Under the pieces are notes generated by a model. The model searched no databases. It had not been told where the DNA came from and saw only the letters and a program-made list of their open reading frames with translations. From Brevibacillus sedimenti (GTDB lineage: Bacteria; Bacillota; Bacilli; Brevibacillales; Brevibacillaceae): 64,000 nucleotides of DNA. Shown here in pieces: positions 55,752-64,000 of the stretch. The translations under genes were made by a program, and so were the position numbers. Positions within the stretch are counted from its first letter, which is position 1. The number at the start of each line of letters is the position of its first letter. The stretch covers positions 149,501 to 213,500 of the forward strand of contig NZ_CP064048.1 of NCBI RefSeq assembly GCF_020923495.1, read 5' to 3'.

Positions 55752-58259
55752 TCAGCGGTTGCGGCCGTTTCCTGGCGAGTGCCTGCCGCCTCCCGCATCT
55801 TCGGGCGGCGGCGGCAGCTCAATGCCGTTCGGGGGCAATTGCTGGCCGTTTGGTTGGACGATATCCGGCGGAATCACCGGCGTTTCGCCGCCAGAAGGCT
55901 GATCGTCTGCAGGCTGACCGGTTCCGTCCTGTCCCTCTGTTCCGGTGGACGGGTACTGGCCGTTTCCTCCCTCGACCGTGCCGTCGTCCTCATGCGTGCC
56001 GCTGTCGTCGTGGTGCTCCCCTTCCTGCAGCAGCTGCTCCAATTGCTTCGTGTTGATTTCGGCGATGTTGGACGGCTCCAGTTCCCTGCCATCCGCATCA
56101 CGGGGAACGACGACATACTTGTACATGACCGGCGAGTCCAGCGTATCCACGTGCCTGTTATCCTTCACTCCGGCGGCGATCAACTGGCGATTGTCCGGAT
56201 TGTCCGGAGATACGCGGTACACGTCGTACGTATAGTCGTCATCCCCGCCAGTCCAGGTCAATATCACTTTCAGCGAGTTGCCTTCCAGGGTCAGGTCGGC
56301 GGAGAGGTGCACGGAAGCAGCCTCTTTTTTCTCCTCTTCGTACCGCTTCATGCCTGCCGGCGGTTCAAAATCCCGTACCGGTTCTCCTTTCAGGCCTTTT
56401 TTCAGGACAGTGGCGAACATTTTGGCCGTCAGGCTGCTGCCCTCGCGCATCAGGTGCTGGGCATCTTCCTTGTCATAGCCCATCCAGACCGCGCCTACGT
56501 ACTCCGGCGTGTACCCGACGAACCAGGCGTCCTTGTTGACGCTGCTGTTGCCGATGAGGGACTGCGTCGTCCCGGTTTTTCCGGCAACGTGGCGGCCGGA
56601 AATCTGCGCGTTGCGTCCCGTCCCTTCCTTGACCGCACGCTCCAACATGGTGTGTACCTTCCATGCCGTTTCCGGTTTGATCACCTGCTCCTGTTTCGGC
56701 TGGTAAACTTTCTGGATGCCGCCCCGTTCGTTCTCCATTCGCTCGATCACGTGCGCTTCGGACACCACCCCGCTGTTGGGGAAAGCCGTGTACGCCTGCG
56801 CCATTTTCAACGGCGACGTCCCTTTGTCCAGACCGCCCAGCGCGATCGCCAGGTTGCGGTCTTTTTCCGACAGGTTAATGCCGAATTTTTCCAGATACTT
56901 CAACGAGGTCCCGATGCCGATTTCGTTCAGCAGCCAGACCGCCGGCACGTTCAACGAATCAATCACAGCGCGGGTCATGCTGACGGAATCGCTGTACTTG
57001 TTGTTGTAGTTTCGCGGCTCGTAGCCGTTGAAATCCTGCCGCTTGTTGGAGAGCGACGAATTAGGGCCCCATTTGGAATCCGAATCGATTGCCGGCGCGT
57101 AAACGGCCAGCGGCTTGAACGACGACCCAGGCTGGCGCTGCATGTCGGTCGCCAGGTTGAAGCCTTTTGGCTTGTAATCGCGGCCGCCCATCATTGCGGC
57201 GATGCCGCCGGTTTTGGCGTCGATGACGATCATCGCTGACTCCACGGCCCGCTGCGGCCCCGGTTTCGGGAAGTTGGCCGGGTTGTCATACGCCTCCACC
57301 ATGGCGTCCTGCATTTTCGGGTTGAACGTGGTGTAAATCTTCCAGCCGCCGCGGTACAGATCCTCTTCCGTAACGTCGTACTTCGCCTCAGCCTCACGGA
57401 TCACGTAGTCGTAAAACGCCCGGTAGCCTTTTTTCAACCCGCCGCCTGCCTTCGTCTCATCGGTCTCTTCCGGCACCGGTTTGGCTTGGGCCGTCACCTT
57501 TTGCTCCTGGGTGATGAAGCCTTGCTCGCTCATCAGGCGCAGCACGGTGTCGCGGCGCAATTTCGCCTTGTCCGGATTGTTAAACGGCGAGTAGGTGGTC
57601 GGCGCTTTCGGAATGGCCGCCAGCATGGCCGACTCGTGCAGATCGAGCTGGGTTACATCTTTGTCAAAATAGCGCTGGGCGGCGTCACCCACGCCGTAGG
57701 CGCCTTCCCCGAAGTAAATCTGGTTCAGGTACATCTCCAGAATCTGATCCTTGGAATATCGGCGTTCCAAGGCCATAGCGATGCAGACTTCCTTCGTCTT
57801 GCGCCAAAACGTCTGTTCCAGGGAGAGGAATACTCGTCGTGCGAGCTGCTGCGTGATCGTACTGCCCCCTTCGGCGAGCGACCCCTTGCGGATGTCGTTG
57901 ATGATCGCGCCGCCGATCCGGAACATGTCCACGCCTTTGTGCTCAAAGAAGCGACGGTCTTCTGTTGCGATAAAGGCGTTGATCAAATGATCCGGCATCT
58001 GGGTGAGCGGTACGTATTTGGTGTTCTTTTCACGCAGCAGTTTCGTGATTTCATTACCGTCTTTGTCATAAATCACCGTAGGCTCCGATTTCAGTGCCTC
58101 CAGTTTCTGTATCTGCGTTTCAATCATTTTTTCACCGGCGTACAGCAAGACAAAGTATCCGCCGATGACGCTGAAGATTAGAAAGACCGTAAAGGATACG
58201 GCAAACATCAGCAATTTCTTCTTTTTCTTCTTCCCTCGTTGCTTGGCCTTTGTTGCCAT
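55752..58259 (-). CDS. pbpF: Class A penicillin-binding protein (PBP1A)
   Basis: An 835-residue bifunctional peptidoglycan synthase. A basic N-terminus and transmembrane helix (about 15-42) precede the GT51 glycosyltransferase (IATEDRRFFEHKG, Glu about 98; GGSTITQQLARRVF). The transpeptidase has the active-site SxxK in PGSSFKPL (Ser about 381), SMTRAV, and KTGTTQS (about 558-565). A fibronectin type III-like domain is at about 640-730; the last about 90 residues are a Gly/Pro/Asp/Thr-rich tail. The symbol is approximate; it could equally be called ponA-like. Confidence 0.94.
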   Translation of the reverse strand: MATKAKQRGKKKKKKLLMFAVSFTVFLIFSVIGGYFVLLYAGEKMIETQIQKLEALKSEPTVIYDKDGNEITKLLREKNTKYVPLTQMPDHLINAFIATEDRRFFEHKGVDMFRIGGAIINDIRKGSLAEGGSTITQQLARRVFLSLEQTFWRKTKEVCIAMALERRYSKDQILEMYLNQIYFGEGAYGVGDAAQRYFDKDVTQLDLHESAMLAAIPKAPTTYSPFNNPDKAKLRRDTVLRLMSEQGFITQEQKVTAQAKPVPEETDETKAGGGLKKGYRAFYDYVIREAEAKYDVTEEDLYRGGWKIYTTFNPKMQDAMVEAYDNPANFPKPGPQRAVESAMIVIDAKTGGIAAMMGGRDYKPKGFNLATDMQRQPGSSFKPLAVYAPAIDSDSKWGPNSSLSNKRQDFNGYEPRNYNNKYSDSVSMTRAVIDSLNVPAVWLLNEIGIGTSLKYLEKFGINLSEKDRNLAIALGGLDKGTSPLKMAQAYTAFPNSGVVSEAHVIERMENERGGIQKVYQPKQEQVIKPETAWKVHTMLERAVKEGTGRNAQISGRHVAGKTGTTQSLIGNSSVNKDAWFVGYTPEYVGAVWMGYDKEDAQHLMREGSSLTAKMFATVLKKGLKGEPVRDFEPPAGMKRYEEEKKEAASVHLSADLTLEGNSLKVILTWTGGDDDYTYDVYRVSPDNPDNRQLIAAGVKDNRHVDTLDSPVMYKYVVVPRDADGRELEPSNIAEINTKQLEQLLQEGEHHDDSGTHEDDGTVEGGNGQYPSTGTEGQDGTGQPADDQPSGGETPVIPPDIVQPNGQQLPPNGIELPPPPEDAGGGRHSPGNGRNR

Positions 58260-58372
58260 GAATGACCTCCTGGTTACTTTCTCTCTCCCACATCATATAG
58301 ACGGAACCTTTTCAAAAAAGTTTCTGTCCGCCCCCCGTCTATGATTCCATATCTGCGCCCGTTTGTCACTGG

Positions 58373-58406
58373 AAAAAGCCTGTCTCCCAAGGAGAACAGG
58401 CTTTTT
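58373..58406 (-). terminator. tkt terminator
   Basis: AAAAAGCCTGT pairs with ACAGGCTTTTT (58373-58406) around a short loop. T-runs occur on both strands. Confidence 0.8.
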
Positions 58407-58438
58407 CACGCAATAAGAGTATTTACAAAAAGGGATCG

Positions 58439-60448
58439 TTACTTGAGCAGCTTTTCCGCTTCTGCCACCACGTTGTCCACGGTAAAACCGTACTCTGTCA
58501 TGATCCGTTCGCCCGGAGCGGATGCGCCAAACTGGTTGATGCCCAGCACTTTGCCGCCGTCGCCGACATAGCGCTCCCAGCCCAGCGGAGAGGCCATTTC
58601 CACAGCCAGACGGGCTTTTACCGTCGGCGGGATCACGGCGTCGCGGTACTCCTGCGGCTGCCGTTCAAACAGCTCCCAGCTCGGCATGGAGACAACGCGC
58701 GCCTGAATGCCTTTGGCGGCCAGCACTTCGCGAGCCTGCATGCAGAGGGAGACTTCGGAACCGGTGGCGATCAGGACGAGCTGCGGGTTGCCGTCCGGCG
58801 CGTCGGCCAGTACGTAGGCCCCTTTGCCTACCCCTTCAGCAGCCTTCTCGATCGTTTCGTTGAGCACCGGCAGGTTTTGACGCGTCAGCACCAGGATGAC
58901 TGGCTCATCCGTGCGGGAGATGGCGTACTTCCACGCTTCATTGGTCTCCACGGCGTCGGCCGGACGCAGCACTGTGAGACCCGGCATCGCCCGCAGCGAA
59001 GCGAGCTGTTCGATCGGCTCGTGCGTCGGTCCGTCTTCCCCGACGGCGATCGAGTCGTGCGTGAAGACGTAGACCACCGGCTGCTTCATCAGCGCGGACA
59101 GGCGGATGGCCGGACGCAGGTAATCGGAGAAGACGAAGAACGTGCCGCCGTATACCTTCAGTCCGCCGTGCAGCGCCATCCCGTTGAGGGCAGCTCCCAT
59201 CGCAAACTCGCGCACACCAAACCAGATGTTGCGGCCGTCGTAGCTGCCCGGCAGGAAGTTCCCCGCCTCTTTGATCATGGTGTTGTTGGAGTGAGCCAGG
59301 TCAGCGGAACCGCCGAACAGGTACGGAACCGTTTTGGCCAACGCGTTGATCGCATTGCCGGATGCAGCGCGGGTGGCCAGCTTGGTTCCCGCTTCGTAGG
59401 TCGGCAGTTGGCTGTCCCAACCAGCCGGCAGTTGACCGTCCGCAGCCGTCTGGAACTGACGGGCCAGCTCCGGATACGCCTTGGCGTATTCGGCAAAGCG
59501 TTCGCGCCATGCCGCTTCCGCTTGTTCACCTGCTGCCGCCAGTTTGGCGTAGTAGTCGGCTACTTCCGCAGGAACGTGGAATTCTGCGTCATGCGGCCAC
59601 TGGTAGTTTGCCTTGGTCAGCTTCACTTCTTCCTTGCCCAGCGGTGCGCCGTGGGACGCGTTGGAGCCGCCTTTGTTCGGGCTGCCGTAACCGATCACCG
59701 TCTTTACCTCGATCAGGGTCGGGCGATCCAGATCCTGCTTCGCTTCGGCGATGGCCGCCTCGATCGCCGCCAGATCGTTGCCGTCCTCGACGCGCAGGTA
59801 CTGCCAGCCGTACGCCTGGTAGCGCTGCGCCACATTTTCCGAGAAGGAACGGGACAGCTCGCCGTCAAGCGAAATGTCGTTGGAATCGTAGAGCACGATC
59901 AGCTTGCCCAGCTTCAGGTGGCCGGCCAGCGAAGAGGCCTCGCTGGAGACGCCCTCCATCAAATCGCCGTCGCCGCAGATGACGTAGGTGTAGTGGTCGA
60001 CGATGTCAAACCCGTCGCGGTTGTAGACAGCCGCCAAGTGCTTCTCCGCCATCGCCATCCCGACAGCCATGGCAATCCCCTGACCCAGCGGACCGGTCGT
60101 CGCGTCCACGCCGGGCGTGTGACCGTACTCCGGATGGCCTGGAGTCTTGCTGCCCCATTGGCGGAAGTTATGTATGTCTTCCAACGAAACATCGTATTTC
60201 ATCAGGTGCAGCATGGCGTATAATAGCATTGAACCATGTCCCGCAGACAGCACGAAGCGGTCCCGGTTGATCCATTGCGGATTGCGCGGGTTTACCTTCA
60301 TAAAACGGCTCCACAAGACATGCGCCATCGGTGCCGCTCCCATCGGCATCCCCGGGTGGCCGGAGTTGGCTTTTTCGATAGCGTCAATGGCCAGCGTGCG
60401 GATCGTGTTGATCGCCAGTTGATCGACAGACGTGTGCTGAGTCATCAA
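58439..60448 (-). CDS. tkt: Transketolase
   Basis: A 669-residue thiamine-diphosphate enzyme of the pentose phosphate pathway. ThDP binding: [20 protein letters not shown] (about 158-177) with [10 protein letters not shown]. The pyrimidine domain has [23 protein letters not shown] (first 20 residues about 457-476), including the catalytic Glu-linked HDS. It starts at ATG 60448; upstream ATG/ribosome spacing is good (GGAGG). It is monocistronic. Confidence 0.97.
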   Translation of the reverse strand: MMTQHTSVDQLAINTIRTLAIDAIEKANSGHPGMPMGAAPMAHVLWSRFMKVNPRNPQWINRDRFVLSAGHGSMLLYAMLHLMKYDVSLEDIHNFRQWGSKTPGHPEYGHTPGVDATTGPLGQGIAMAVGMAMAEKHLAAVYNRDGFDIVDHYTYVICGDGDLMEGVSSEASSLAGHLKLGKLIVLYDSNDISLDGELSRSFSENVAQRYQAYGWQYLRVEDGNDLAAIEAAIAEAKQDLDRPTLIEVKTVIGYGSPNKGGSNASHGAPLGKEEVKLTKANYQWPHDAEFHVPAEVADYYAKLAAAGEQAEAAWRERFAEYAKAYPELARQFQTAADGQLPAGWDSQLPTYEAGTKLATRAASGNAINALAKTVPYLFGGSADLAHSNNTMIKEAGNFLPGSYDGRNIWFGVREFAMGAALNGMALHGGLKVYGGTFFVFSDYLRPAIRLSALMKQPVVYVFTHDSIAVGEDGPTHEPIEQLASLRAMPGLTVLRPADAVETNEAWKYAISRTDEPVILVLTRQNLPVLNETIEKAAEGVGKGAYVLADAPDGNPQLVLIATGSEVSLCMQAREVLAAKGIQARVVSMPSWELFERQPQEYRDAVIPPTVKARLAVEMASPLGWERYVGDGGKVLGINQFGASAPGERIMTEYGFTVDNVVAEAEKLLK

Positions 60449-60551
60449 GCAAATCCTCCCTGCGTTTTTTTACGGGTAAACGACGAACCAATTATAGCAC
60501 AGTTCGGCGGCACAATCATGTCCGACGTGGAAAAAGGAGGTGGTCGAGTTC

Positions 60552-60716
60552 ATGTCGACCCTGTATCTGATCATCGGCATCGTATTGGGACTGGCCGGTT
60601 TCGGCATGCTGTTTTACGCCATGTCAAACTCCCCGCTGAAGCAAAAACGGGATCAGGCGCTGCGGAAAAAAAGCGCGGAGCAGCACCGGGGGGCAAAAGA
60701 AGTGCAGGGGGAGTGA
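60552..60716 (+). CDS. Small single-pass membrane protein
   Basis: A 54-residue protein, MSTLYLIIGIVLGLAGFGML at the N-terminus as a transmembrane helix, then a strongly basic/polar tail ending AKEVQGE. An excellent AAAGGAGG site precedes ATG 60552. It reads divergently from tkt with about 100 bases between starts. I do not recognise it; the strong ribosome site makes it a likely real gene. Confidence 0.7.
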   Translation: MSTLYLIIGIVLGLAGFGMLFYAMSNSPLKQKRDQALRKKSAEQHRGAKEVQGE

Positions 60717-60859
60717 CTGCGCTCTTCCCAACAGCTCGGCCGGCACGCTGACTCAAAATAAATGAAAGCGGCTTCTTCAGCCGCTTCGTTGACAGATGGG
60801 AAAACTTGGCGGAATAATTAAAATGTTTGCAATCATGTCGTAAAACGTTGGAGGTTTGC

Positions 60860-61306
60860 ATGAGCAGAAAATGGTTCACCATGCCCGTCGCCGTCCATCT
60901 GTTTCTCCGGCGGGGAAACGAGCTGCTTTTGCTGCGCCGCTTCAATACGGGCTACGAGGACGGCAACTACAGCGTCCCTGCCGGACATCTGGACGGCGGA
61001 GAGGAAGTAAAGGCAGCGGCCATTCGGGAAGCAAAAGAGGAATGCGGCATCGACATCGACCCGGCCGATCTGGACGTGGTCGGCGTGATGCACCGCAAAT
61101 CGACGGACGAGCGGATCGACTTCTTTCTCACCGCCAGCACGTGGTCAGGCGAGATCGTCAACGCCGAGCCGGATAAATGCGACGAGCTGCGCTGGTGCGA
61201 CATGGACGACCTGCCCGCCAACGTGATCCCGTACGTCCGTCAGGCGATTCACAACTACCGCGCGGGCAAGTGGTTTGACAGCTTCGGATGGGACGAGCAA
61301 GGCTAG
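60860..61306 (+). CDS. Nudix hydrolase
   Basis: A 148-residue Nudix hydrolase. The Nudix box GHLDGGEEVKAAAIREAKEE (about 41-60) followed by CGI matches the GX5EX7REUXEEXGU pattern. MutT-like members clean modified nucleoside triphosphates; the exact substrate is unclear. ATG 60860 follows GGAGG by 6-7 bases. It converges with the histidine kinase gene. Confidence 0.92.
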   Translation: MSRKWFTMPVAVHLFLRRGNELLLLRRFNTGYEDGNYSVPAGHLDGGEEVKAAAIREAKEECGIDIDPADLDVVGVMHRKSTDERIDFFLTASTWSGEIVNAEPDKCDELRWCDMDDLPANVIPYVRQAIHNYRAGKWFDSFGWDEQG

Positions 61307-61333
61307 ACGCCGCTCCTCACCGGGCCTTGACCG

Positions 61334-62833
61334 TTATGAGCCAGGGACCGGCAGCCAGATGTGAAACGACAGAACGCCGTCGCGGTAGTCTGCCTGGATG
61401 CTGCCGCCGTGCAGTTCGACGATGCTCTTGACGATGGCCAGCCCCAGCCCGGAACCGCCTGTTTTGCGCGAGCGGGACTGCTCCACCCGGTAAAAGCGTT
61501 CAAACAGTCGGTTCAGCGCCTCCGGGGCCATCTCATCTGCCCTGTTGGCCACCGACAAGCGGATGCCGTCTGCCTCTCGGGCGAGCGTTACGCCGATGCT
61601 GCCCGGTTTTTTGCCGTACTTGATCGCGTTGCTGAACAGGTTTTCCAGCACGCGCACGAACTTTTCCGGGTCCACGCTGACGTACAGCCGTTCGTCGGGC
61701 AGCGCTTTGCAAAAGCTGAGCTGCTGTTCCTCCGCCAGCGGCACGTACTCCTCCACCAACTGCTCCACCAGTTCGTTCATGCAGATGGTCTGCCGATAGA
61801 GCTGGACCCCTTGGCCGCTGAGCGTGGTGTATTCGAACAAATCCTCCACCAGCCGCTTCAGATGTTCCGCCTTCTCATAGGCGATCCGCGTGTACTCCTG
61901 CTGCTCCAGCCCTCCTGCAGGGTGGTCTTTCAGCAGGCGCAGGTAACCGAGCACCGAGGTGAGCGGCGTGCGCAAATCATGCGAGACGTTGGTGATCAGT
62001 TCGTTTTTGGTCTTCTCCGCCTGCCGTTCCCGTTCGATGTTTTCCTGCAGATCCTGCGCCATCCGGTTGATGTTGCGGGCAAGCGAGCCCAGTTCGTCTT
62101 CGCCCCGCACCTCGACGCGGTGATCCAGCTTCCCCTGCGAGATGACGAGCAGGCTGTCGGCCAATTCCTCGATATAGCCTGTTTTCCGCCTGGTAAACCG
62201 ATAAAACAGATAAATGAGGACAACTAAAAACACAGGCACAGAAATCATGTTGACCCCTGTGCTCTCATAGCGGATGTTCGCCTCCGGCATCCCGCGGGCG
62301 ATCAGGTAGCCTTTTTGTCCGGCCAACTCCACCGGGTAAAAGGCGACAAACTCTTGGGGGTGGAACACGTTGAGATCAAGGCGCAGCTCCATCGCCCTGC
62401 TGATGACGCTGTACAAATCGACCTGGCTCTCTGTGGCCTTGGCGGACTTGAGCAGCACCTTGCCATCCAGGTTGACCAACAGCATCCGCAGCCCGACATC
62501 CTGCTCGAAGTTGTCCAGCATCGGCTGCAGGGCCGATATGTCCGTTTCGCTCTGATCCCGGATGATCGTGGCCAGATGCCTTGTCTCCCAGTCCATCCGC
62601 TGCATGCTTAGGGTGTAGTCGACGTACGGCCGCTTATACAGCGTCTCGGTCATCCCGTGGGCGAGAGTCGCCGCCAGGAGGGCAGCCAGCAGGCAAAAAA
62701 CAAAGGTGGTGATCAACTGCAGGCGCAGGCTCCGCCGAAAGTGTTCCACGGCGCGCCGAACGGCTTTCATCGTCCAGCGGTACAGGCGGCGAGTCACGTT
62801 AAACGGCGACAGCCCTCTAAACAACGCTCTCAA
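61334..62833 (-). CDS. Sensor histidine kinase
   Basis: A 499-residue membrane kinase. Two transmembrane helices (about 31-50 and 205-225) bracket an extracytoplasmic sensing domain of about 150 residues. HAMP follows, then HisKA with the phospho-acceptor in NVSHDLRTPLTSVLGYL (His about 269), and the ATPase boxes NLFSNAIKYG, and GGSGLGLAIVKSIVELHGG (19 residues). The TTG at 62833 (GGAGTGGGG upstream) overlaps the regulator stop at 62817; an ATG at 62770 is an alternative without a clear site. VanS-like in layout; the signal is unknown. Confidence 0.9.
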   Translation of the reverse strand: MRALFRGLSPFNVTRRLYRWTMKAVRRAVEHFRRSLRLQLITTFVFCLLAALLAATLAHGMTETLYKRPYVDYTLSMQRMDWETRHLATIIRDQSETDISALQPMLDNFEQDVGLRMLLVNLDGKVLLKSAKATESQVDLYSVISRAMELRLDLNVFHPQEFVAFYPVELAGQKGYLIARGMPEANIRYESTGVNMISVPVFLVVLIYLFYRFTRRKTGYIEELADSLLVISQGKLDHRVEVRGEDELGSLARNINRMAQDLQENIERERQAEKTKNELITNVSHDLRTPLTSVLGYLRLLKDHPAGGLEQQEYTRIAYEKAEHLKRLVEDLFEYTTLSGQGVQLYRQTICMNELVEQLVEEYVPLAEEQQLSFCKALPDERLYVSVDPEKFVRVLENLFSNAIKYGKKPGSIGVTLAREADGIRLSVANRADEMAPEALNRLFERFYRVEQSRSRKTGGSGLGLAIVKSIVELHGGSIQADYRDGVLSFHIWLPVPGS

Positions 62834-63524
62834 TTTTATACCCCACTCCCCACACGGTTTTGATGTATCGCGGCTTACGTGTATCTTCCTCAATCTTTTC
62901 GCGAATTTTCCGGATGTGAACCATCACCGTGTTGTCCGACTGGCAAAACGGCTCCTTCCACACCCGCTCGTAGATCTGTTCCGTGCTGAATACGACGCCC
63001 CGATTGCGGGCCAAGAGCTCCAGAATGGCAAATTCGGTCGGCGTCAGCTTCACGTCCCGGCCGTTCACTTTCACCTCGCGCGTCGCCGTGTTGATCGTCA
63101 AATCGCCGATCTCGATTTCGTCTTCCCGGGCCGTGTATCCCTGATTGAGCCGCAGGTATCGCCGCAGCTGCGACTTGACGCGGGCCACCAGTTCCAACGG
63201 GTTGAACGGCTTGGTCATGTAGTCGTCCGCTCCGGTGCTAAGGCCGTAGATCTTGTCCATGTCCTGCGATTTGGCGGACAGCATGATGATCGGCATGTGC
63301 TGTTCTTCGCGGATTTTCAGACAGGCTTGAATGCCGTCCAGCCGCGGCATCATGATGTCCAGGACGAGCAGGTGCACCTCGTTTTGCTTGAGGACCTCCA
63401 GCGCTTCCATACCGTCAGCCGCCTTCAGCACGCGATACCCCTCGTTTTGCAGGTAAATGGCGATCAGGTTGCGGATCTCCTCGTCGTCATCCACGACCAG
63501 CACAGTGATTTCCTCCACTCTCAT
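62817..63524 (-). CDS. OmpR-family response regulator
   Basis: A 235-residue two-component regulator. The receiver has the acidic pocket VVDDDEE and the phosphorylated Asp56 (LVLDIMMP), then SAKSQDMDK and Lys in DYMTKPFNP. The C-terminal winged helix has KLTPTEFAILELLARNRGVV and the wing ending VWGVGYKIE. VanR-like. It overlaps the DedA gene end by 38 bases and the kinase start, so all three are a coupled operon. Confidence 0.94.
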   Translation of the reverse strand: MRVEEITVLVVDDDEEIRNLIAIYLQNEGYRVLKAADGMEALEVLKQNEVHLLVLDIMMPRLDGIQACLKIREEQHMPIIMLSAKSQDMDKIYGLSTGADDYMTKPFNPLELVARVKSQLRRYLRLNQGYTAREDEIEIGDLTINTATREVKVNGRDVKLTPTEFAILELLARNRGVVFSTEQIYERVWKEPFCQSDNTVMVHIRKIREKIEEDTRKPRYIKTVWGVGYKIESVV

Positions 63525-64000
63525 TTCCCCCCGTGGTTGATTCTGTTTCGACGGACACGGTCCAGCGCTTCTGCCTGATCAGCCAGTACGCCGCCCCGAT
63601 GCACAACAGCGCGGCCAAGGTAATCCGGCCGTACATTTGCACGCCTTGGGCGATCACGTCCAGATGGCGGCCAAACAGGCGGCCGGCCCAAAAATAGTTG
63701 ATGGTCCAGACGAATCCGGTGGGCAGGGCGTAGATCGCGTAGCGGCGCAGCGGCATGCGCTGGATGCCCACCAGATACGGCACCAGATGGCGCACGACCG
63801 GAAAGAAGTAGCTGAGGCAGAGCGCCCAACTGCCGTACTGCTCTATCAGCTGCTCCGCTTTGGTCAGATAGCGCTTGCCTTTGCCCTTGCGAACGACCCA
63901 CTGCAGAATCGGTGCACCTACGTTATACCCCAGCACGTACCCGAGTGACAATCCGGAAACAACACCCAGATAGACGGCTGCAAACGCCGGCAGCGGGTCC
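63487..64000 (-). CDS. DedA/SNARE-associated membrane protein, partial
   Basis: The C-terminal part (about 170 residues) of a DedA-family protein. The open frame continues past the window edge (DPLPAFAAVYLGVVSGLSLG at the visible start). Hydrophobic helices and the family arginine/proline region (SYFFPVVRHLVPYLVGIQRM) are visible. Some DedA proteins flip undecaprenyl phosphate or phosphatidylethanolamine. The stop lies inside the response-regulator gene (38-base overlap). The N-terminus is outside the window. Confidence 0.85.
   Translation of the reverse strand, partial: DPLPAFAAVYLGVVSGLSLGYVLGYNVGAPILQWVVRKGKGKRYLTKAEQLIEQYGSWALCLSYFFPVVRHLVPYLVGIQRMPLRRYAIYALPTGFVWTINYFWAGRLFGRHLDVIAQGVQMYGRITLAALLCIGAAYWLIRQKRWTVSVETESTTGGNESGGNHCAGRG

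Overview
The window looks like chromosome of a GC-rich, endospore-former-type member of the Bacillales, probably Brevibacillus-like or another Paenibacillaceae relative. The reasons are GGAGG-type ribosome binding sites, a 909-residue CitB-type aconitase, a soluble SftA-type DNA translocase, a SAM (S-box) riboswitch in front of an mtnE-like aminotransferase, a YwqG-family protein and an UptA/DedA-type membrane protein. The genus is an inference from these features. No rRNA, tRNA or CRISPR array was recognised.

Layout. 1-517 is the 5' part of a group IIC intron cut by the window edge; it sits behind the terminator of an aminotransferase gene (604-1806, minus). 2007-2522 holds a small unknown gene behind Fur-like boxes. 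2741-4201 is mtnE with its SAM riboswitch. 4370-9280 is a marR-RND-membrane-fusion efflux operon with twin operators. 9526-13307 carries molybdenum-cofactor genes: moaC with an MFS gene on the minus strand, diverging from a moaD-moaE fusion and a moeB/thiF-like gene. 13747-16476 is acnA. 16502-20789 is an AT-richer island between two copies of a repeat; it holds a secreted metalloprotease gene broken by an IS21-family element and a small exported protein. 20923-28802 contains an IclR regulator, an aldo/keto reductase, a PPOX flavoprotein, a quinone reductase, a divergent LysR/EamA pair, a lipoprotein and signal peptidase I. 29855-34117 has sftA and a lipoprotein. 34188-40951 is a complete assimilatory sulfate reduction operon (sirohydrochlorin chelatase, sulfite reductase, small protein, CobA-HemD fusion, cysH, sat, cysC) under a strong promoter overlapped by an inverted repeat, followed by a CysQ/SuhB-like phosphatase. 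43335-46843 has ilvD, a MenC/N-acylamino-acid racemase and an NlpC/P60 protein. 47307-51502 has trmB, a complete group IIC intron with its reverse transcriptase, and an FAD oxidoreductase. 51774-61306 carries small envelope and metabolic genes: YwqG-like, an AAA ATPase, an L,D-transpeptidase, PBP1A, transketolase and a Nudix hydrolase. 61334-64000 is a DedA-response regulator-histidine kinase operon.

The most unusual signal is a family of structured elements, about 328 bp when complete, at 16541, 20448, 21881 and 29483. Each lies exactly between two Rho-independent terminator hairpins. The full copies at 21881 and 29483 are about 95% identical, but the hairpin flanking each one is specific to its locus and duplicated (25-27 bp). 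The orientation relative to the upstream gene is always the same, and the gene-proximal hairpin lacks a proper U-tract. The copies at 16541 and 20448 have swapped flanks (T1-element-T2 and T2-element-T1), which is what recombination between two such insertions would give; the island between them therefore appears to have entered through the repeat. The group IIC introns in the same window also sit directly after terminator hairpins, so two unrelated kinds of element use terminators as landing sites here.
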